Source: Ralstonia pickettii DTP0602 (lineage in GTDB: Bacteria > Pseudomonadota > Gammaproteobacteria > Burkholderiales > Burkholderiaceae). Taken from it: DNA of 64,000 nucleotides. Positions 33,735 to 41,946 of the stretch are shown here, in pieces. The notes under the pieces are model-generated. The model worked only from the letters and a program-made list of their open reading frames with translations, did no database searches and was not told where the DNA came from. The stretch lies in assembly GCA_000471925.1 (NCBI GenBank), contig CP006667.1, positions 1,426,001 through 1,490,000 of the forward strand, in the 5' to 3' direction. The translations under genes were made by a program, and so were the position numbers. Positions within the stretch are counted from its first letter, which is position 1, and each line of letters starts with the position of its first letter.

Positions 33735-34964
33735 ATGTTCCGGTCTGATTCCATTTTTTCCAGATTCTTCGGCTCCACGCCCTTGTCCGCCGTCGCCGCC
33801 GCGGTCCTGGTGTCGGTGTCGATGGTCGCGGCGCCCGTGGCCGAAGCGGCCACCAAGTCCGCAAGCACCCAAAAAACGTCTAAAAAGCAGGCTAAATCGG
33901 CTAACGTCGAGAAAAAGAGCGCTTCAAAGACTGTCTCGGCAAAGTCTCGCAGCACCAAGGTAGCCAAGCGTGACGCCAGCTCCTCGCGCAAGGTCATCGT
34001 GCTGAAGAACGGCAAGCGCCAGGTAGTGGCCTCGCATCGCGCGGCGCCAGTGCGTGCCGCCTTTACGCCGCCCGCCAAGCCCTCGCTGGGCGAAGCCATG
34101 GGCCTGCGCGATACCGCCGACGCGCTAGCGCTGCGTTCCAGCGTGGCGCTGGTGATGGACCAGGGCTCCAACGAGGTGCTGTTCCAGAAGAACGCCAGCG
34201 CGGTGCTGCCGATCGCCTCGATCACCAAGCTGATGACGGCGCTGGTGGTCATGGACGCGCGTCTGCCAATGGACGAGATGCTGACCATCACCGAGGAAGA
34301 CCGCGACAACGAGAAGCACAGCAGCTCGCGCCTGCGCTTCGGCACGCAGCTCACGCGCCAGGAACTGCTGCTGCTGGCGCTGATGTCGTCCGAGAACCGC
34401 GCCGCGTCGGCGCTGGGTCGCCACTATCCGGGCGGCCTGCCTGCGTTCGTGCAGGCGATGAACCGCAAGGCGCGCGAGCTGGGCATGAACGACAGCCACT
34501 TTGTCGATTCCAGCGGGCTGTCGAGCAGCAACGTGTCGAGCGCGATGGACCTGGTGCGCATGGTCAACGCCGCCTACCGCAACCCGACCATCCGCGAGTT
34601 CTCGACCCAGACCGAGCATGAAGTCAACGTGCTGGGCCGCACCCAGCACTACGTCAGCACCAACCGCCTGGTGCGCGGCGGCAACTGGGAGATCGGCCTC
34701 CAGAAGACCGGCTTTATCTCCGAGGCCGGCCAGTGCCTGGTGATGCAGGCCAAGGTCCAGGGTCGCAACGTGGTGATGGTGTTCCTGGATTCGGCTGGCA
34801 AGCTGTCGCGTTTTGCCGATGCCAACCGCGTCAAGGACTGGCTGGAACACTCGCCGTCGCAGTCGTCCCCGCAGCCGCATGGCTTCCCGTCGTCGCCCAA
34901 CCTGACGCAGGGGCCGCACGGCGCGCATGCGATCCTGGCCTCGCAGCAAGCGCGCGGCATCTGA
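33735..34964 (+). CDS. pbpG: D-alanyl-D-alanine endopeptidase, PBP7/PbpG-like (S11)
   Basis: This 409-residue penicillin-binding peptidase trims peptidoglycan cross-links in the periplasm. An N-terminal signal sequence ends at VAEAA (about residue 35), followed by a Lys/Ser-rich basic linker (residues 36-85). The catalytic domain carries the SxxK motif S162-I-T-K165, SxN motif S219-E-N221 and KTG at 324-326. The C-terminal 40 residues are Pro/Ser/Gln/His-rich. The basic linker is longer than in E. coli PbpG (about 310 residues in total) and could bind peptidoglycan or DNA. It has its own promoter and terminator. Confidence 0.92.
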   Translation: MFRSDSIFSRFFGSTPLSAVAAAVLVSVSMVAAPVAEAATKSASTQKTSKKQAKSANVEKKSASKTVSAKSRSTKVAKRDASSSRKVIVLKNGKRQVVASHRAAPVRAAFTPPAKPSLGEAMGLRDTADALALRSSVALVMDQGSNEVLFQKNASAVLPIASITKLMTALVVMDARLPMDEMLTITEEDRDNEKHSSSRLRFGTQLTRQELLLLALMSSENRAASALGRHYPGGLPAFVQAMNRKARELGMNDSHFVDSSGLSSSNVSSAMDLVRMVNAAYRNPTIREFSTQTEHEVNVLGRTQHYVSTNRLVRGGNWEIGLQKTGFISEAGQCLVMQAKVQGRNVVMVFLDSAGKLSRFADANRVKDWLEHSPSQSSPQPHGFPSSPNLTQGPHGAHAILASQQARGI

Positions 34965-34986
34965 TTCGGATCGCCTGACCGGAAAA

Positions 34987-35019
34987 AAACGCGCCGTCCT
35001 GCGGCGCGTTTTTCTTTTT
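34987..35019 (+). terminator. Rho-independent terminator of the PBP7-like gene
   Basis: AACGCGCCG (34988-34996) pairs with CGGCGCGTT (35002-35010) around TCCTG and runs into TTTCTTTTT. The A-run on the left arm allows some function for the convergent gene ending at 35034. Confidence 0.88.
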
Positions 35020-35033
35020 GCGATCCCGCTCTG

Positions 35034-36446
35034 TCAGAGCAGCTTGCCGGGATTCATGATCCCGGCCGGATCGAACACGGCCTTGATCTCGCGCATCAGC
35101 CGCAGTTCCAGCGGATCCTTGACCGCGAGGAAGGCGTGGCGCTTGAGCTGGCCGATGCCGTGCTCGGCGCTGATGCTGCCGCCATAACGCATCACTTCGT
35201 CCAGCACCGCGTCGGTCACCGCATCGCCTTGCGTGGCCGCCCAGTCCTTCGGCGCACCGGCCGGGCGCGACAGGTTGTAGTGCAGGTTGCCGTCGCCGAA
35301 GTGCCCGAAGATAAACGGCCGGATGGCCGGATCGAGCGCGCGCAGCCGGGCATCCATCGAGGTCATGAACGCCGGGATCTGCTCGATCGGCAGCGACACG
35401 TCGTGTTTCAGGTGCGGGCCGTCGGCGCGCTGCGCTTCGGAAATCTCCTCGCGCAGTTTCCACAGCGCCTGCAGTTGCGCCAGCGAGGCGGACACCGCGG
35501 CATCGAGGCATAGCTCGCGTTCCAGCGCTGCGCCGATCACGCGCTCGAGCAGTGCGTTGAGCGCGTCTGCATCCGTGGTATCGGCCAGTTCCACCAGCAC
35601 GTAGGCGGGGTAGCGTTGCGCGAACGGTTCCTGCACGCCTTCCGCGTGCGTGAGCACCAGGTCCAGGCAATCGCCGGAAAAGAACTCGAACGCCTGCAGG
35701 CGCGCGCCGCATTGCTCGAACAGCAGTTCATAGAGTTCCAGCGACTGCGCCGGCGAGGCCACCGCCGCCAGCACTACGCTGCGCGTATCGGTGCGCGGGA
35801 ACAGCCGCAGCGCGGCCGCGGTGATCACGCCCAGCGTGCCTTCCGAACCGATCAGCAACTGCTTCAGGTCGTAGCCGGTATTGTCCTTGCGCAGCGTGCG
35901 CAGGCCGTGGAAGACCTCGCCGTTGGGCAGCACCGCTTCCACGCCGAGCACCAGCTCGCGCGCCATGCCGTAGCGCACCACGTTCACGCCGCCGGCATTG
36001 GTCGCGAGGTTGCCGCCGATCTGGCAGGAGTCTTCGGCCGCCAGCGACAGCGGCAGCAGGCGGTTGGCGTCTTCCGCGGCGCGACGCAGGTTGCCGAGGA
36101 TGCAGCCGGCTTCTGCCACCATGGTGTTGGCGATGGTGTCGAGCGAGCGCACCGCGTTCATGCGGTCCAGGCTCAGCACCACGTTCTGCGCCTGCGCATC
36201 TGGCGTGGCGCCGCCGCACAGGCCCGTGTTGCCGCCGCGCGGTACCACGGGCACCGCTGCCTGCTGGCACAGCGCGAGGGCGCGCGACACCTCGTCCACC
36301 GTGCGCGGCCGTACCACGGCCTGGGCCTGGCCGCGGTAGATGCCGCGCCAGTCCGACAGCCACGGAGCGATGTCGTCGGGGTTGCTCAGGACGGTGTCGG
36401 CGCCGAGGGCCTCGGTGAGGCGTTGCGCGAATTGGCTGATTTGCAT
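35034..36446 (-). CDS. FAD-linked 2-hydroxyacid dehydrogenase (GlcD / D-lactate / D-2-hydroxyglutarate type)
   Basis: This 470-residue protein is a VAO-type flavoenzyme. An N-terminal PCMH FAD domain has VVPRGGNTGLCGGATPD and LAAEDSCQIGGNLATNAGGVNVVRYG. The C-terminal FAD-oxidase domain includes the conserved FGHFGDGNLHYN and SAEHGIGQLKR histidine motifs. It oxidises a D-2-hydroxyacid and passes electrons to a quinone or ETF. The gene lies 15 bp downstream of a FadR-type regulator in the same direction. The absence of glcE/glcF partners favours a single-subunit D-lactate or D-2-hydroxyglutarate dehydrogenase over glycolate oxidase. Confidence 0.9.
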   Translation of the reverse strand: MQISQFAQRLTEALGADTVLSNPDDIAPWLSDWRGIYRGQAQAVVRPRTVDEVSRALALCQQAAVPVVPRGGNTGLCGGATPDAQAQNVVLSLDRMNAVRSLDTIANTMVAEAGCILGNLRRAAEDANRLLPLSLAAEDSCQIGGNLATNAGGVNVVRYGMARELVLGVEAVLPNGEVFHGLRTLRKDNTGYDLKQLLIGSEGTLGVITAAALRLFPRTDTRSVVLAAVASPAQSLELYELLFEQCGARLQAFEFFSGDCLDLVLTHAEGVQEPFAQRYPAYVLVELADTTDADALNALLERVIGAALERELCLDAAVSASLAQLQALWKLREEISEAQRADGPHLKHDVSLPIEQIPAFMTSMDARLRALDPAIRPFIFGHFGDGNLHYNLSRPAGAPKDWAATQGDAVTDAVLDEVMRYGGSISAEHGIGQLKRHAFLAVKDPLELRLMREIKAVFDPAGIMNPGKLL

Positions 36447-36461
36447 GATGGCGGTGTCGTC

Positions 36462-37220
36462 TTAAGAGAGAGAAGGGCGGGCGGGATCCGTTGCTGCGGA
36501 TGCGCCCGGCGCATCGGCGGCGCGCGGGCGCAATGTCAGTCCCAGCCGGCGTGCGGCGCATTGCAGGTGCGTGACCGCGGCCGCGCGCGCCGCCGTGGCA
36601 TCGCCGCGCCGGATCGCGTCGACGATGGCTTCATGCTCGGCATGCACGTTTTCGGCCAGTCCGGCCTGGCGCAGCGTATTGGCACGCGCGGTCGCGACGG
36701 CCTGGTGCAGCTGCAGGTTCAGGTACTGCAGCAGCTGGCGGTAGTACGGGTTGTGCGTGGCGGCGGCAATGCCGATATGGAAGGCCGCGTCGATATCGGC
36801 GGCGGGCTGTGGGTCATAGAGATGGGCACGCAGGCGCTGCAGCAGCGCACTCAGCGTGTCCACGTCCTCCTCGGTGCGGCGCACCGCGGCCAGTGCGGCG
36901 GCGGCGCCTTCCAGGTCGATCCGCAGGTCATACAGATCGGCCAGCTCGGCGGCATCGATATCCGGCTCGCGCGGCAACTGGAAGCCCGCCGCGCCGGTGC
37001 GCGAGCGCACCGTGCAACCGACGCCCTGGCGCGTTTCCACAAAGCCCTGCGAGCGCAGGTGTTCGGTGACTTCGCGGATCACTGCGGCGCTGACGCCATA
37101 CTGCTCAGCGAGCTGGCGGCCGGTAGGCAAGCGGGTGCCGACCGGGTAGGCGCCGCTCTCGATGTCGGCGCGAAGCTGGCGGGTGACCTGTTCTGTAAGG
37201 GTGACGGCACGGGTACGCAT
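36462..37220 (-). CDS. FadR-subfamily GntR transcriptional regulator
   Basis: This 252-residue protein has an N-terminal winged helix (VTRQLRADIESGAYPVGTRLPTGRQLAEQYGVSAAVIREVTEHLRSQG) and a C-terminal FCD ligand domain. The FCD metal-site residues are present (Asp in LYDLRIDLEGAAA; His in DAAFHIGIAAATHNPYY and NVHAEHEAIVDAI). FCD regulators usually sense carboxylates. It is the first gene of a two-gene operon with the 2-hydroxyacid dehydrogenase, so autoregulation with induction by a hydroxyacid is plausible. The -10 box TATAAT is so close to the ATG that the transcript is probably leaderless. Confidence 0.9.
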   Translation of the reverse strand: MRTRAVTLTEQVTRQLRADIESGAYPVGTRLPTGRQLAEQYGVSAAVIREVTEHLRSQGFVETRQGVGCTVRSRTGAAGFQLPREPDIDAAELADLYDLRIDLEGAAAALAAVRRTEEDVDTLSALLQRLRAHLYDPQPAADIDAAFHIGIAAATHNPYYRQLLQYLNLQLHQAVATARANTLRQAGLAENVHAEHEAIVDAIRRGDATAARAAAVTHLQCAARRLGLTLRPRAADAPGASAATDPARPSLS

Positions 37221-37228
37221 GGGTTTCG

Positions 37229-37271
37229 ATTATAAGGTTTGCTGGTTATCTGAAAACTAAGGGTAAACCAG
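37229..37271 (-). promoter_or_regulatory. Promoter of the fadR-type/dehydrogenase operon with flanking half-sites
   Basis: A consensus TATAAT on the minus strand (37229-37234) lies 8 bp from the ATG at 37220; TTTTCA (37251-37256, spacing 16) is the best -35. Inverted CTGGTT (37242-37247) and AACCAG (37266-37271) flank the -35 and may be operator half-sites. Confidence 0.5.
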
Positions 37272-37355
37272 TGTTTGATTCGTGACGCGGCCACCAAAGC
37301 AAAACGCGCGGACTGCCGTGGCCGGCCGCCCGCGCGTCGTTCCCGCTTGCCGTGC

Positions 37356-38141
37356 TCAGGCCGCAGCTTCGGACACGTAGCCCATGCCGCGCGAGATCTG
37401 CAGCGCGGTGTCCTTCAGGTTCTGCAGCCAGCTGTCCTGCAGCCGGTCGGCCGGCGCCGACAGCGACAGCCCCGCCACCAGCCGGCGCGAATCGTCATAG
37501 ATGCCGGCGGCGATGCAGCGCACGCCCAGTTCCAGCTCTTCGTTGTCGCGCGCGTAGCCGTTGGCGCGGACCCAGTTCAGCTCGCGCTCCAGCTTGGTCA
37601 GGTCGGTGATCGACGTGCGGGTGTGGCCGGCCAGCCCGGTGCGGGTGGCGTAGTTGCGCACGCGCGCACTCTCGTCGGCCGCCAGGAACAGCTTGCCCAC
37701 CGAAGTCAGGTGCAGCGGGGCGCGGCCGCCGATGGCGCGCACCACCTGCATGCCCGAGCGCTCGCTGTAGGCGCGCTCGATATAGACGATCTCGTCGCCC
37801 TGGCGCACCGACAGGTTGACGGTCTGGCCGGTGACGCGGTGCAGCGCGCGCATCGGCGCCAGCGCCGCGTCACGCACGGACAGGCGTGCCTTGACCAGGT
37901 TGCCTAGTTCCAGCAGGCGCATGCCAAGCCGGTAGCTGCCCGGATCGGAACGGTCCACGAAACGGCAGGCCACCATGTCGTTCAGGATGCGGTGGGCGGT
38001 GGAAGGATGCAGCCCCGTGGCCAGCGAAAGCTCCTTCAGGCTGACGGGATCGGCGTGCTGCGCGAGGGCGTCCAGCAGGGTCATCATGCGCTCGATGACC
38101 TGGATGGACGTCTTGCCGGGTGACTTGTCTGCGTCGGACAT
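37356..38141 (-). CDS. IclR-family transcriptional regulator
   Basis: This 261-residue regulator has an N-terminal winged helix (QVIERMMTLLDALAQHADPVSLKELSLATGLHPSTAHRILNDM) and the IclR effector domain (GQTVNLSVRQGDEIVYIERA, APLHLTSVGKLFLA, then the Cys-containing ELELGVRCIAAGIYDD). It is divergent from the lutA-lutB operon, 236 bp apart, so it is the natural candidate regulator of that operon. Palindromes overlapping its own -35 box suggest autorepression. Inducer probably a small carboxylate. Confidence 0.93.
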   Translation of the reverse strand: MSDADKSPGKTSIQVIERMMTLLDALAQHADPVSLKELSLATGLHPSTAHRILNDMVACRFVDRSDPGSYRLGMRLLELGNLVKARLSVRDAALAPMRALHRVTGQTVNLSVRQGDEIVYIERAYSERSGMQVVRAIGGRAPLHLTSVGKLFLAADESARVRNYATRTGLAGHTRTSITDLTKLERELNWVRANGYARDNEELELGVRCIAAGIYDDSRRLVAGLSLSAPADRLQDSWLQNLKDTALQISRGMGYVSEAAA

Positions 38142-38192
38142 AGGTGAAAATGGGAGAAATGTTGCGATGCGGCAATCTTAAGCGTCTGCCTG

Positions 38193-38229
38193 ATTCTATC
38201 TCGCATCGTGAAAATTTCAATAGGTGAAA
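38193..38229 (-). promoter_or_regulatory. iclR-type gene promoter overlapped by palindrome and repeat
   Basis: Leftward TTGAAA (38215-38220), 16 bp, TAGAAT (38193-38198). The palindrome TGAAA-A-TTTCA (38209-38219) covers the -35, followed at once by ATAGGTGAAA (38220-38229). The same 10-mer recurs at 38140-38149 across the gene's start codon, 80 bp away. Confidence 0.6.
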
Positions 38230-38276
38230 TGACATTACGGTAAGAAACGCGCCGTGATGTCGCCCGACAAAGTGCT

Positions 38277-38287
38277 GTGCATTGCAC
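38277..38287. promoter_or_regulatory. Palindrome GTGCATTGCAC upstream of lutA
   Basis: This 11-bp palindrome is identical to the one at 30140-30150. It lies about 90 bp before the lutA start and may be an operator for the rightward operon. Confidence 0.35.
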
Positions 38288-38377
38288 CGGATTCATGGCA
38301 TTGCTGAACCGTTTGTGCGCCACGCGCGGCGCCAAGCGCGCATAATTGCGGGGTTTCGGGGTCTGGAGAAGCAAACA

Positions 38378-39103
38378 ATGCGAGTCGGTCTGTTCGCCAC
38401 CTGCCTGGTGGACCTGATGCGTCCGGAAATCGGCTTTTCGGTGCTCAAGCTGCTGGAAGCCGCCGGCTATGAGGTCATGGTGCCCGAGGCGCAGACCTGC
38501 TGCGGCCAGCCGGCCTACAACTCGGGCGAGCGCCGCGTGTCGCGCGACCTGGCGGAGAAATTCCTGCGCGAGTTCGAGATGTTCGACTACATCGTGGTGC
38601 CGTCCGGCAGCTGCGGCGGCATGATCCGCCACCAGTACGGCGACCTGCTGCGCAACGATCCGGAGCTGAACGGCCGCTACGAGCGGCTGCGCGAGCGCGT
38701 GTTCGAACTGACCGAATTCCTGGTCACCGTGGCGAAGATCGACGTACTGCCGTCCTCATTCGCCGGCCACATCACCTACCACGACTCCTGCTCCGGCCTG
38801 CGCGAGCTCGGCGTCAAGCAGCAGCCGCGTGAACTGCTGGCGCGCCTGCCCGGCGTGCAGCTCACCGAGATGAAGGACTGCGAGGCCTGCTGCGGTTTCG
38901 GCGGCACCTTCTCGGTCAAGTACGGCGATATCTCGACGGCGATCGTCGACGAGAAGTGCGCCAATATCAAGGCCAGCGGCGCCGAAGCCGTAGTGCTGGG
39001 CGACCTGGGCTGCATGCTCAATATCGAAGGCCGGCTGCGCCGCACCGGCGACAGCCGCACGCGCGTGCTGCATATCGCCCAGGTCCTGGCGGGTGATGCC
39101 TGA
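38378..39103 (+). CDS. lutA: Lactate utilisation Fe-S protein LutA/LldE
   Basis: This 241-residue protein has two CCG domains (cysteine-rich, as in heterodisulfide reductase subunit B and GlpC): TCCGQPAYNSG with SGSCGGMI, and DSCSGLRELG with DCEACCGFGGTFSVKYG. It acts with LutB in oxidation of L-lactate to pyruvate. ATG 38378 follows GGAGAA; the open frame extends further upstream without a start signal. It is first in the operon lutA-lutB-small ORF, with a 30-bp gap to lutB. Confidence 0.92.
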   Translation: MRVGLFATCLVDLMRPEIGFSVLKLLEAAGYEVMVPEAQTCCGQPAYNSGERRVSRDLAEKFLREFEMFDYIVVPSGSCGGMIRHQYGDLLRNDPELNGRYERLRERVFELTEFLVTVAKIDVLPSSFAGHITYHDSCSGLRELGVKQQPRELLARLPGVQLTEMKDCEACCGFGGTFSVKYGDISTAIVDEKCANIKASGAEAVVLGDLGCMLNIEGRLRRTGDSRTRVLHIAQVLAGDA

Positions 39104-39133
39104 CAATCAGCCTGAAATCCGGAAGACGCCACG

Positions 39134-40546
39134 ATGCAAGTCCACAGCATGGAATTCAAGGCACGCGCCGGCCAGAAGCTGGCTGACCAGCGCCTGCAGC
39201 AGAACCTGAAGAAACTCTCGACCAAGTTCGTCACCGCGCGCGCCGATGCGATCCGCGATATCGACTTCGATGCCACGCGCGAGGCGCTGAAGGAACGGCG
39301 CAACCGTGCGCTGGAAAACCTCGACGTCTGGCTGGCCACCTTCGAAGAGAACGCGCGCAAGCGCGGTGCCACGGTGCTGTTCGCCGAAACCACCGCGGAC
39401 GCCGCGCGCCTGGTCGCCGAGATTGCGCAGAAGCACGGCGTGAAGAAGGTCATCAAGAGCAAGTCGATGGTGACCGAGGAGATGCGCCTGAACCAGGTGC
39501 TCGGCGAGATGGGCGTGCAGAGTATCGAGACCGATCTCGGCGAGTACATCCTGCAGATCAACGACTCGGAACCGCCGTCGCACATCATTGCGCCGGTGGT
39601 GCACAAGGACAAGGACGAGATCGCCGACCTGTTCGCCAGGGTCCACCACAAGCCGCGCCTGACCGAGATCCCGGATTTGACGCGCGAGGCGCGCGAAGTG
39701 CTGCGCCCCGAGTTCCTGAGCGCCGACATGGGCGTCACCGGCGGCAACTTCATCATCGCCGAGACCGGCTCGGTGGCGGTCGTCACCAACGAGGGCAACG
39801 AGGGCATGTGCACGGTGATGCCGCGAGTGCACGTGGCCGTGACCGGGATCGAGAAGGTGTTGCCCACGCTGGAAGACCTGGCCACGGTGATGCGGCTGCT
39901 GCCGCGCTCGGCTACCGGCCAGGCAATCTCCAACTACTTCTCGCTGCTGACCGGCCCGCGCGCCGAAGGCGAGCGCGACGGCCCGGAGCATATGTACTTC
40001 GTGCTGGTCGATGGCGGCCGCACCGGGCTGATCGGCGGCGACTTCCAGGAGATGCTGCGTTGCATCCGCTGCGGCGCGTGCATGAACCACTGCCCGGTCT
40101 ACCAGAAGATCGGTGGCCATGCTTATGGCTGGGTTTATCCGGGCCCGATGGGCAGCGTGCTGACACCGAGCTACGTGGGTCTTGCCAATGCCGTGGACCT
40201 GCCTCAGGCGGCCACGTTGTGCGGCGAGTGCAATCGCGTGTGTCCTGCTTCGATCCCGCTGTCCGACCTGCTGCGCAAGCTGCGCGAGAAGCAGATGGAG
40301 CGAGGGCTGCGCCCGTGGCAGGAGCGGTTCGCGCTGCAGGCCTGGGGCTACGTGGCCAGGCGCCCGGAGCTGTATGCCTTTGCGACCCGCATCGGCGCCT
40401 GGCTGCTGGGCCGCATGGGCGGCCGCAACAAGCTGATCGCCAGCCTGCCGATGGCCGGCAAGGGCTGGACCGCAACCCGCGACATGCCGGCCCCGTCAGG
40501 CCGCACGTTCCGCGAACTCTACAAGGAAAGGAGGGCGCGTTCATGA
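39134..40546 (+). CDS. lutB: Lactate utilisation iron-sulfur protein LutB/LldF
   Basis: This 470-residue protein has an N-terminal LUD domain (residues about 60-300; VIKSKSMVTEEMRLN and GNFIIAETGSVAVVTNEGN). A double 4Fe-4S ferredoxin region follows: CIRCGACMNHCP near 311 and CGECNRVCP near 361. A C-terminal DUF3390-like tail completes it. With LutA it makes the cytosolic lactate-oxidising complex. Length fits the family (about 470). Its stop overlaps the next gene's start (ATGA). Confidence 0.94.
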   Translation: MQVHSMEFKARAGQKLADQRLQQNLKKLSTKFVTARADAIRDIDFDATREALKERRNRALENLDVWLATFEENARKRGATVLFAETTADAARLVAEIAQKHGVKKVIKSKSMVTEEMRLNQVLGEMGVQSIETDLGEYILQINDSEPPSHIIAPVVHKDKDEIADLFARVHHKPRLTEIPDLTREAREVLRPEFLSADMGVTGGNFIIAETGSVAVVTNEGNEGMCTVMPRVHVAVTGIEKVLPTLEDLATVMRLLPRSATGQAISNYFSLLTGPRAEGERDGPEHMYFVLVDGGRTGLIGGDFQEMLRCIRCGACMNHCPVYQKIGGHAYGWVYPGPMGSVLTPSYVGLANAVDLPQAATLCGECNRVCPASIPLSDLLRKLREKQMERGLRPWQERFALQAWGYVARRPELYAFATRIGAWLLGRMGGRNKLIASLPMAGKGWTATRDMPAPSGRTFRELYKERRARS

Positions 40547-40812
40547 GCGCAGCCAATCAGGAAGCACTGGTGCGCATGCGTGCCGCACTGGACCAGCACC
40601 TGGGCGGATCGATGCCCGCGAGCGATCTGGTACGCGCATGGCGCGAAGCCGGCACCGGTCTGTCGCTGCCGCCGGTCTACGGGCAGGCGATGGAAGAATT
40701 GCTGCGGCGCCTGGAGATGTCCGCCGTGTTTGCGCAGGACAGCTGTTCGTTCTCGAGCTCGGCGGTGACGGACCAGCTGTCGCGCTGGCTGGACAAGGCG
40801 ACGACCGTCTGA
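40543..40812 (+). CDS. Small hypothetical protein in the position of lutC
   Basis: This 89-residue protein starts at ATG 40543 behind AGGAGG and overlaps the lutB stop by 4 bp, so translation is coupled and it is almost certainly real. It is predicted helical in the first 65 residues (ALVRMRAALDQHLGG, MEELLRRLEMSAVF) and has a single Cys in QDSCSFSSSAV. It does not look like LutC (about 220 residues, LUD domain), nor like a piece of one. I do not recognise a family. It may be an assembly or regulatory subunit of the LutAB complex, by position only. Confidence 0.75.
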   Translation: MSAANQEALVRMRAALDQHLGGSMPASDLVRAWREAGTGLSLPPVYGQAMEELLRRLEMSAVFAQDSCSFSSSAVTDQLSRWLDKATTV

Positions 40813-40831
40813 GGCCTTCAGCGCTGCACCC

Positions 40832-41719
40832 CTAGCGCTTCATCATCCCCGTCAACGTATCCACGAATTCCAGCGACAGCCGCGACAGCGGTTCCGTCTG
40901 CACATGGAAAATCTGCACCGAGGCATTGACCTTGGTGCGCACCGGCACCGCCACGATATTGGGCCAGTCCCCGCCGAACACCGTCATGGCATCGACCAGT
41001 GCGATGCCTGCGCCGGCCTGCGCGAGCGCGCGCGCCACGTGGGCCTGTTCCACCTGCACCCGCATATCGGGCTGGTCGCCCTCGTTGCCGAACATCTCGT
41101 GCACCAGCAAGCCAAACGGTACGTCCTGTCCGTAGCCGATCAGGTCCTCCCCGATCAGGTCGGCCGGTCGAACCCACTTGCGCGCGGCCAGGGGATGCCC
41201 CACCGGCACCAGCGCCACGATCTCGTTTTTCACCAGCAGGCGCGCCTCGAGGTTGGGGTGCACCAGCGGCATGTTCGACACCGCCAGGTCCACCTGCCCC
41301 GATAGCAGCGCGCGCAGCATATTGCCCGGAATCTGGGTACGCACCACCACGCGCACCGCCGGGTGCGCGGCGCGGAAGCTGGCAATGGCGCGCGGCAGCA
41401 CGGTCTGGCCGAGGTTGGGGCTGCACGTGATGCGCAGGCTGCCGGTGCGGTTGGCCGCAAGGTCCTCGGCAATCTCGTTGACGCGCTCGATCCCTTCGTA
41501 CACCGCATTGACTTCGCCCAGCAGGCGCCGCGCTTCCGGCGTGGGGTAGAGCCTTCCCTTGGTGCGCCGGAACAGTTCGAGGCCGAGGCGTTGCTCGGTG
41601 TGCGACATCAGCCGGCTGATGGCCGGTTGTGACACGTAGAGCAGCTTGGACGCACCGCTGATCGAGCCGGTCAGCATCACCGCGCGGAACACCTCGATCT
41701 GGCGCAGGTTCATTTTCAT
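40832..41719 (-). CDS. LysR-family transcriptional regulator
   Basis: This 295-residue protein has a clear LysR HTH (LRQIEVFRAVMLTGSISGASKLLYVSQPAISRLMSHTEQRLG) and substrate-binding effector domain (SLRITCSPNLGQTVLPRAIASF, GAGIALVDAMTVFGG). The sequence is of the type often linked to amino-acid or opine catabolism. It is divergent from the OCD operon at 41947, and a perfect LysR box lies 5 bp from its start, consistent with autorepression and activation of the neighbouring operon. ATG 41713 (MNLRQ) is an alternative start. Confidence 0.93.
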   Translation of the reverse strand: MKMNLRQIEVFRAVMLTGSISGASKLLYVSQPAISRLMSHTEQRLGLELFRRTKGRLYPTPEARRLLGEVNAVYEGIERVNEIAEDLAANRTGSLRITCSPNLGQTVLPRAIASFRAAHPAVRVVVRTQIPGNMLRALLSGQVDLAVSNMPLVHPNLEARLLVKNEIVALVPVGHPLAARKWVRPADLIGEDLIGYGQDVPFGLLVHEMFGNEGDQPDMRVQVEQAHVARALAQAGAGIALVDAMTVFGGDWPNIVAVPVRTKVNASVQIFHVQTEPLSRLSLEFVDTLTGMMKR

Positions 41720-41723
41720 GGGA

Positions 41724-41762
41724 TTAACCTGATGTTAAGGCTGGCGGACATATAAGCATATG
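41724..41762. promoter_or_regulatory. LysR-type operator region between the regulator and the OCD operon
   Basis: TTAAC-CTGAT-GTTAA (41724-41738) is a perfect T-N11-A LysR box. A second palindrome, CATAT-AAGC-ATATG, lies at 41749-41762. Both sit in the 227-bp divergent gap, nearer the regulator's start. The remaining gap up to 41946 shows no gene. Confidence 0.6.
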
Positions 41763-41946
41763 ACAGTCAATGGCGCCATACCTACACTGGACTCCATCGA
41801 CACACGCTCTGTGGCCTGGACAGGCACCGCACCATGGTGGACCACACCGGCTGCGTGAGGCACCGGAAAGGGGGGGCGTGGCCGCGATGCGGTGCACTAC
41901 GCACCCGCGGCGTGCAGGCATTCTTATCTGGAAGACAGGAGACCGT

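Noticed and set aside
35616..37235. A 539-codon frame opposite the dehydrogenase and FadR-type genes
   Set aside because: No domain; antisense codon-bias artefact.
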